DNA from: Frankia sp. R82
GTDB taxonomy: Bacteria > Actinomycetota > Actinomycetes > Frankiales > Frankiaceae
NCBI RefSeq assembly: GCF_023716925.1
Contig: NZ_JAMQQG010000040.1
Coordinates: 1-38,239 of the forward strand
Length of the DNA: 38,239 nt
Direction: 5' to 3'
Below the pieces are notes generated by a model that was given only the letters and a program-made list of their open reading frames with translations, searched no databases and was not told the DNA's origin. Numbering within the stretch: position 1 is the first letter of the stretch; the number at the start of each line of letters is the position of its first letter. Below, one piece after another: positions 33,205-38,239 of this stretch. Position numbers and translations under genes: made by a program.

Positions 33205-35181
33205 TCAGAAATCCTGCGGGCTGTCGAGCACCTCCCGCACCCGGGCCAGCAGCTCCTGCTCGGAAAACGGCTTCGGTAGCAGCGTCAGCCCGGGGTCGAG
33301 GGTGCCGTTGTGCGCCAGCACCGGGTAGGCGTAGCCGGACATGAACAGCACCCGGACGTCCGGGCGGTGCCGGTGCACGAGTTCGGCCACCGTCCGGCCG
33401 AGGACCTGTGGCATCACGACGTCGGTCAGCAGCAGGTCGATGCGGGTGGGGTGGCTCGCGGCGATCTCGACGGCGCGGTGGCCGTCCGCGGCGATGATCA
33501 CGTCATAGCCGTTGCGGACCAGCAGTCGGCGGGTGACCTCGCGCATCGCCCGTTCGTCCTCGACGACGAGGATGGTCTCACCGCCGGTGAGCACCGCCGC
33601 CTCGCTTGCCGGCTCGGGTACCACGGCCACGCTGTCGACCGCCGGCAGCAGGATGCTGACGGTGGTGCCGAGGCCGACGTCCGAGAAGATCTCGGCGTGC
33701 CCGCCGGCCTGGGTAACGATGCCGTAGACGGTGGCGAGCCCCAGGCCCGAGCCCTCGCCCTTGCGTTTGGTGGTGAAGAACGGCTCGAACGCGCGGCTGA
33801 CCGTCTCCGGGCTCATGCCCGACCCGCTGTCGCTGATCCGCAGGTGGACGTGCCGGCCGGGCTTGATCCCGGGCCGCCCGGCGGCGATGTCGTCCTGGAT
33901 GTGGATGTTGGCCGTGTCGATGGTGAGCTTGCCCCCGCCGGGCATCGCGTCCCGGGCGTTGACGGCCAGGTTGACCAGCACCTGCTCGAGCTGGCCGGCG
34001 TCGGCGAACACCGCCCACGGCTCGGTCGACGCCACGGTGATCAGCTCGACGTGTTCCCCCAGGGTGCGCCGCAGCATGTCCTCGATGTCCGCCACGACGT
34101 CGTTGACGTTCAGCACCCGCGGCTGGACGACCTCCCGGCGGCCGAACGCGAGCAGCTGATGGGTGAGCTGGGTGGCCCGTTCGGCCGCTCGCTGCACCTG
34201 GTCGATGTCCCGGCGGACCGGCTCCCAGGCGGGCTCCCCGCGTGCGGCGGCGGCCGAGACCACCTCGGAGATGAACGCGGTGTAGTTGATGATCACGCCG
34301 AGCAGGTTGTTGAAGTCGTGCGCGACCCCGCCGGCCAGCTGACCGAGGCTTTCCAACCGCTGCGACTGGTGCAGCTGCGCCTCGATCCGTTTGCGCTCGG
34401 CCTGGGCCCGCAGCCGCTCCCGCTCGGCCTGGGCCTCCAGCCGCTCGGTCACGTCGCGGATGGCGGCGGAGACGAGCAGCCCCTCCTCGGTCTCCAGCGC
34501 CGACAGGGAGATCTCGGCCGGGAACTCGCTGCCATCGCGGCGACGGGCGGCCAGCTGCATCTGGGCGCCCATCGGGCGGGGCTGCGGATCGGCGAAGTAC
34601 CGGGTGCGGTGACCCGGGTGCTTGCTCCGGGCGGCCTCGGGGACGAGGACCTCCACCGACTGACCGTGCAGTTCCTCCCGGCTGTACCCGAACAGACGCT
34701 CGGCCTGGGCGTTCACCAGCGCGATCCGCCCGTCGGAGAGAACGCCGACGATGGCGTCCGGCGCCGAGTCGAGCAGGCCGCGGAACTTGGCCTCCGCCCG
34801 CTTGCGATCGGTGACGTCACGGACGGCGGCAGTGATGAGCACCCGCTCGTCGAGCTGGATCGCGGCCAGGGAGATCTCCGCGGGGAACTCGCTGCCGTCG
34901 CGGCGCCGCCCGGCGAGCTCCATGCCCAGACCCATCGGCCGCGGCTGTGGCTCCCGCAGGTAGGACGCGCGGTGGCTCGGGTGCAGGGCCCGGGCCGACT
35001 CGGGGATCAGGATCTCGACCGGCTCGCCGAGCAGCTCCGCGCGGGTGTAGCCGAACAACCGCTCGGCCTGCGCGTTGACGAGCGCGATCCGTCCGTCCGC
35101 ATGCACGCCGACAATCGCGTCGGGTGCCGCATCCAGCAGGCCGCTGGCAAAGGTACCTCTGCCGTCTTCCAGGTCAACCAC
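33205..35181 (-). CDS. PAS-PAS hybrid histidine kinase with C-terminal receiver
   Basis: A 658-residue soluble kinase. Two PAS domains (~13-125 and ~138-250) are close copies of each other (APDAIVGV...[16 protein letters not shown] in both). A short coiled coil, rich in AQAERERLR, leads to the HisKA domain with [11 protein letters not shown], His288. The ATPase domain has [28 protein letters not shown] and [14 protein letters not shown] receiver at ~540-655 has VVEDE, Asp587 in LLLTDVVMP and LPKPFSE. There are no transmembrane segments, so the signal is probably cytoplasmic (redox, light or ligand on PAS). Start GTG 35181 is the only near option with the PAS intact; its ribosome site is poor. 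Confidence 0.94.
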   Translation of the reverse strand: MVDLEDGRGTFASGLLDAAPDAIVGVHADGRIALVNAQAERLFGYTRAELLGEPVEILIPESARALHPSHRASYLREPQPRPMGLGMELAGRRRDGSEFPAEISLAAIQLDERVLITAAVRDVTDRKRAEAKFRGLLDSAPDAIVGVLSDGRIALVNAQAERLFGYSREELHGQSVEVLVPEAARSKHPGHRTRYFADPQPRPMGAQMQLAARRRDGSEFPAEISLSALETEEGLLVSAAIRDVTERLEAQAERERLRAQAERKRIEAQLHQSQRLESLGQLAGGVAHDFNNLLGVIINYTAFISEVVSAAAARGEPAWEPVRRDIDQVQRAAERATQLTHQLLAFGRREVVQPRVLNVNDVVADIEDMLRRTLGEHVELITVASTEPWAVFADAGQLEQVLVNLAVNARDAMPGGGKLTIDTANIHIQDDIAAGRPGIKPGRHVHLRISDSGSGMSPETVSRAFEPFFTTKRKGEGSGLGLATVYGIVTQAGGHAEIFSDVGLGTTVSILLPAVDSVAVVPEPASEAAVLTGGETILVVEDERAMREVTRRLLVRNGYDVIIAADGHRAVEIAASHPTRIDLLLTDVVMPQVLGRTVAELVHRHRPDVRVLFMSGYAYPVLAHNGTLDPGLTLLPKPFSEQELLARVREVLDSPQDF

Positions 35182-35240
35182 CCCACAGGGTGAACATCAG
35201 GCTACGCAAGGACAGATGGTAGCGCCGATCCGGCCGCGGA

Positions 35241-36608
35241 TCAGCATTGCGGCACGATCTGCCGCCGTGCTGTCGCCACCTGACCGTGATCGGCCAGCAC
35301 CGCCTCGGCCGCGCGCCGGCCGGAGAACAACGCCCCCTGGATGGACGGGGTGTCCCGGTGGTCACCACAGACGTACACCCCGGACGGGGTACGCACCGGG
35401 CGGCGCAGCACGTGCGGGCTGGCGAGCGCGGGCAGCGCCCGCGCCACCGGGTAACGCGCGAGCAGCGTCCACCCGGTCGTGTCGGTGCCGTACAGGCTGG
35501 CGAGGTGACGGCGTACGGCCAGTTCGTCCGGGCCCGCGCCGCCGGCGGGCAGGCCGTCCAGGGCGGAACCGGGTGCGGGCGGACCACCCGCGTCGGCGTC
35601 GGCGGGGACGCCGAGCACGGATGCGGCGATCAGCGCCGATCCCGGCGGTGCGTAGGACGGCGCCACCTCGCTGAGCACCACCGTGTTGAGCACCGGGCCG
35701 CGACGCCCCGGCCGCACCGTTCGGTGGGGGTCGCTGGACCCCTCGACGACGAGGACCCCGCGCCGCAGCGGGGAGGCGTCCGTCCGGAAGTAGTAGGTGG
35801 TCACCCCGCGCCAGGTGGGTTCGGTGATGCCGGGGACCAGTCGGGCCGCGGTCGTCCCGTCGGTGGCGACGATGACCGCCCGCGCGACGAGGGACTCGCC
35901 GTCGCGCGAGCGCACGCCGGTCCGGGTCACGATGTCGGCCGGGCAGCCCAGGCGCACCGTGCCCGGTTGCAGCCGGGCGGCAAGCTGGCGGGGTAGCGCG
36001 CCCATGCCCTCGGCCGGTAGCACCGGCGGGCGGGTGGCGAAGCTGCGCCACACCAGATGGAAGAACCGTGCCGAGGTGTCGAGGTCGTCCTCGAGGAAGA
36101 TGCCGCGCAGCAGGGGGGCGAGCACCCCATCGATGGCCTGCGTGGACAGCCCGCGGGCGCGCAGGTCGGCCCGGGTGGATCGGTCGGGGCCGGCGACCAG
36201 CTCGGCCGGGCGGGTGACGCGGTCCCGGGCGGTCAGCGCGACCAGCCGGGCGAGATCGCCGGCCCGCAGCGCCCGGCCCGGCACCAGGCCGGCCAGCGCC
36301 CCCGCGCCGCCGGAGGGATCTCCCAGCCGCACCGAGCGGACGCCGTCGCGCAGCAGCAGGCCGCGCACGAACGGGCGGGGCCGCAGCGCCGGCAGATCGA
36401 TCTGGCGGACCACCTCCGGGTAGGCGGGCAGCAGCACCTGGAAGCCGCGGTCGAGCAGGAACCCGTCCACCTGGTCGGTGCGCACCCGACCACCCACATC
36501 GTCGGCGGCCTCCCAGACCGCCACCGACAGACCCTCGGCGGCGAGCAGCGTCGCGGCGGACAGCCCCGCGAGCCCCGCGCCCACAATCGCCACGTCGACC
36601 GTCTGCAT
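35241..36608 (-). CDS. FAD-dependent oxidoreductase (amine oxidase / phytoene desaturase-like)
   Basis: A 455-residue flavoprotein. The N-terminal Rossmann motif VAIVGAGLAGLSAATLL, the downstream acidic VWEAADDVGGRVRTD and the C-terminal GVYVCGDHRDTPSIQGALFSGRRAAEAVL are those of the NAD(P)-binding Rossmann/amine-oxidase family. Related enzymes act in carotenoid, porphyrin or amine oxidation; the substrate cannot be told here, and no carotenoid genes are adjacent. ATG 36608 (GGGGTGG upstream) is preferred over an upstream frame reaching 36830. A 59-bp gap leads into the hybrid kinase gene, so co-transcription is possible. Confidence 0.9.
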   Translation of the reverse strand: MQTVDVAIVGAGLAGLSAATLLAAEGLSVAVWEAADDVGGRVRTDQVDGFLLDRGFQVLLPAYPEVVRQIDLPALRPRPFVRGLLLRDGVRSVRLGDPSGGAGALAGLVPGRALRAGDLARLVALTARDRVTRPAELVAGPDRSTRADLRARGLSTQAIDGVLAPLLRGIFLEDDLDTSARFFHLVWRSFATRPPVLPAEGMGALPRQLAARLQPGTVRLGCPADIVTRTGVRSRDGESLVARAVIVATDGTTAARLVPGITEPTWRGVTTYYFRTDASPLRRGVLVVEGSSDPHRTVRPGRRGPVLNTVVLSEVAPSYAPPGSALIAASVLGVPADADAGGPPAPGSALDGLPAGGAGPDELAVRRHLASLYGTDTTGWTLLARYPVARALPALASPHVLRRPVRTPSGVYVCGDHRDTPSIQGALFSGRRAAEAVLADHGQVATARRQIVPQC

Positions 36609-36724
36609 CGCCACCACCCCACGCTCACCCGTGCTCGACCCGTACCTGAGTTCGTACCGCAGCCGGCGCCTGGATGGGACGAGGCAGCGCCGGTCGGCCG
36701 GACGTGGTGAGCCGACGGGGGGGC

Positions 36725-37144
36725 TCAGCGGTGGCGTTCGGGGCGCAGGATGAGGGTCGCGTCCGGGAAGCGGCGGGTGTAGCGGACGGCGGCCCGCCGC
36801 GGCGAGCCGGCGGACCACTCCAGCGTCCACTCGACGCCGACGAGGTCGAGCAGCGACCGCAGCCGGCCCTCGAAGTCGTCATGGGCCTCCTGCTCGGCGA
36901 TCCGCGCCGCGCACATGACCGTTTCCACGCCGAAGGCGCAGTAGACACCGGCTGTCCACCGGGCCCACCGGGCCCACCGCTCCATCGTCGCGATCAGCAC
37001 GAGGCGGGCGCCAAGGCGAGCAGCGAGATCGGCGGCGACCAGCACATCGGCCAGGTCCGACACGTCGCCCGCCCGCAGACCGACCACCACATGGCGATCG
37101 GTCTGCACCGGCGGCTGTGCCGTCGAGCGCTCCACCCGTTCCAC
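36725..37144 (-). CDS. Universal stress protein-like (degenerate)
   Basis: A 139-residue protein with a UspA-like alternation: HVVVGLRAGDVSDLADVLVAADLAARLGARLVLIATM, a helix ending AHDDFEGRLRSLLDLVGVEW, then PDATLILRPERH. The ATP-binding GxxGxxxxxxxxGS(S/T) motif of many UspA proteins is absent. GTG 37144 has a consensus AGGAGG 4 nt upstream, which settles the start, though the frame is open to 37195. It heads the minus-strand run of oxidoreductase, hybrid kinase and regulator genes. Confidence 0.7.
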   Translation of the reverse strand: MERVERSTAQPPVQTDRHVVVGLRAGDVSDLADVLVAADLAARLGARLVLIATMERWARWARWTAGVYCAFGVETVMCAARIAEQEAHDDFEGRLRSLLDLVGVEWTLEWSAGSPRRAAVRYTRRFPDATLILRPERHR

Positions 37145-38054
37145 GTTTCCTCCTGCGTTGCCTTTCCCGGTGCCCGAGCGCCTGCCGGTGTGCACGGGAT
37201 TATCTCGCCTGGGGCCCTGCGGCGTTGGAAGTACGATGCACGGTCCGTACCCCCTTCGCCTTCAGATCATCTCTCGGGACACGAGGAGGCCGGGATCGGG
37301 CCGCCGGCCGGCATATCCGTGCCGCCCGCCGTACCTCGACCGCCACGCCCGCTCCGCTCTTGTTACCGCTCGTGCCGGTGGTTCTTACCGGCCGCACCTG
37401 TCGGCCGTACTCGACGGCCATGCCAGCCCGTATGGCCAGCCCGTATGTCCAGCCGGTAGGGCCAGCCGGTGGGGCTGTTTGATCCCGTGACTATTAACCG
37501 TTGCCGCCGATTGTGGCAACCACGGCGGAAAAGGGGAAGGGTTCGCCCGATATTGACACTCAGGCGTGCCGCCCCGGCCAGGTGACGACGCAAGGGCCAT
37601 CACCCGGGCGACCCGGGCGCCCACCTCCGGTGTTCCCTTGCGGGACAGGGTTCATCAGCATCACTGTCAGCTGCGCCGCGGGCTACCCGGACGTGCCGAT
37701 CCCCGCTCCACAGCCCTTGCCGGTGCGCCTGCCGGAACACCTGCCGACGGTTCCGGCGCGGCCCGTGCGGGCGTCCGGTGCCGGCCATCAATGCATTGCC
37801 GGCCAGGGCCACCCAAAACCTTCCGTGTGCGGCAGATTTTCCGCACAACCGTGCCAGAACCACGTCAGATCCACTCCGGATGCGACGCGGATGCACCCTG
37901 GGCACGCGGCGGATCCGCGCCGGATCCGCGCACCGGAACCGCCACTCGGGCCCGTCCCGACAATGGCAACAGCGGCCGACGTGAGGAGTCTCGACTATGT
38001 TGCTCGCTAAGTAATTCGCCCGCCTCACCGCCGGCCTGGCGCCGATCCCGGCGG
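37145..38054. other. Intergenic region with tandem repeats
   Basis: About 910 bp without a convincing gene. Elements seen: four 13-bp tandem units (37423-37474); a 6-bp hairpin GTTGCC/GGCAAC (37500-37520); a 7-bp hairpin TGTGCGG/CCGCACA with a T-rich loop (37826-37847); and two exact copies of an 11-bp unit (37910-37920, 37921-37931). A plus-strand frame (37501-38010) is open but Pro/Arg-rich and unlike a protein. Confidence 0.5.
37423..37474. repeat. Four 13-bp tandem repeats
   Basis: Units CCAGCCCGTATGG, CCAGCCCGTATGT, CCAGCCGGTAGGG, CCAGCCGGTGGGG follow one another without spacers (37423, 37436, 37449, 37462). Divergence is graded left to right. They lie about 280 bp before the universal-stress-like gene on its upstream side. 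Confidence 0.85.
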
Positions 38055-38055
38055 T
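38027..38055 (-). terminator. Hairpin at the end of the LLM monooxygenase gene
   Basis: ACCGCCGG (38027-38034) pairs with CCGGCGGT (38048-38055), an 8-bp perfect stem that overlaps the last base of the stop codon of the minus-strand LLM gene. No T-run follows. Confidence 0.55.
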
Positions 38056-38239
38056 CAGTTTTCCAGCGGCGCCAGTTCAGCCGCGAAGGAATCCAGGAAC
38101 GCGGGCCAGCCGCCCGGCTCGATGGCCGGGTGAACAACGAACTTGCTGACGCCGACGGCAACGTACTCGGCGATCGCCGCCCGCGCCGCCGCCCAGCCGA
38201 CCGGCAGCAGCCGCGCCGGGTCGGCCGCCGGGTCGCGCC
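38055..38239 (-). CDS. LLM-class flavin-dependent monooxygenase, C-terminal part (truncated by window)
   Basis: The last 60 residues of a gene that enters from the right. ARLLPVGWAAARAAIAEYVAVGVSKFVVHP followed by GGWPAFLDSFAAELAPLEN fits the C-terminus of luciferase-like (LLM) oxidoreductases, many of which use F420 in actinobacteria; the pattern 'YVAVGVSKFVV.P' is the final strand-helix of the TIM barrel. The cofactor cannot be told from this fragment. The start is outside the window. Confidence 0.75.
   Translation of the reverse strand, partial: RDPAADPARLLPVGWAAARAAIAEYVAVGVSKFVVHPAIEPGGWPAFLDSFAAELAPLEN

Noticed and set aside
37501-38010. Plus-strand protein gene in the right intergenic region
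   Set aside because: The translation is Pro/Arg/Gly-rich without any motif, contains tandem DNA repeats and lacks a ribosome site.

Overview
The window is very GC-rich DNA with GTG starts, overlapping ATGA/GTGA gene junctions and strong third-position G/C bias. Gene content (transsulfuration cbs-metB pair, F420/LLM-type monooxygenase, actinobacterial TIR protein, stand-alone TPR protein, long Pro/Thr-rich surface proteins) points to a filamentous actinobacterium. A Frankia-like organism is my best guess; this is inference from protein style, not a database match.

Left part (1-9,430): a tRNA-Arg(ACG) is followed by a single-gene putative immune or signalling effector (EAD1-like, cyclase-like and TIR regions). 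A convergent hairpin separates it from thiC, which lies under a TPP riboswitch. Next comes a condensed branched-chain-amino-acid-type ABC importer: both permeases are fused in one protein and both ATPases in another, with the binding lipoprotein transcribed divergently.

Middle (9,440-22,860): a heterodimeric ABC exporter pair with one degenerate ATP site; an unrecognised protein ending in five-residue repeats; a ferritin-like protein; a YccF membrane protein; the cbs-metB transsulfuration pair; a TPR-like protein; a 69-residue membrane protein; and an NADPH-dependent FMN reductase. Several intergenic stretches carry short tandem duplications and long perfect hairpins.

Right part (22,900-38,239): two adjacent paralogous membrane proteins with long Pro-rich exported tails; an AidB-type acyl-CoA dehydrogenase; an A/T-richer island with a small ORF and structured leader RNA; a 1,382-residue protein holding two complete sensor-PAS-GGDEF modules; then a same-strand minus run of universal-stress-like protein, FAD oxidoreductase, PAS-PAS hybrid histidine kinase, single-domain response regulator and a degenerate kinase-like protein. 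The end of an LLM-class flavin monooxygenase gene is cut by the window edge.

The best candidates for something new are the double-module diguanylate cyclase with its structured leader and adjoining phosphorelay, the Pro-rich paralog pair, and the TIR protein, which seems to have lost the usual catalytic glutamate. No CRISPR array, rRNA, complete insertion sequence or prophage was seen.
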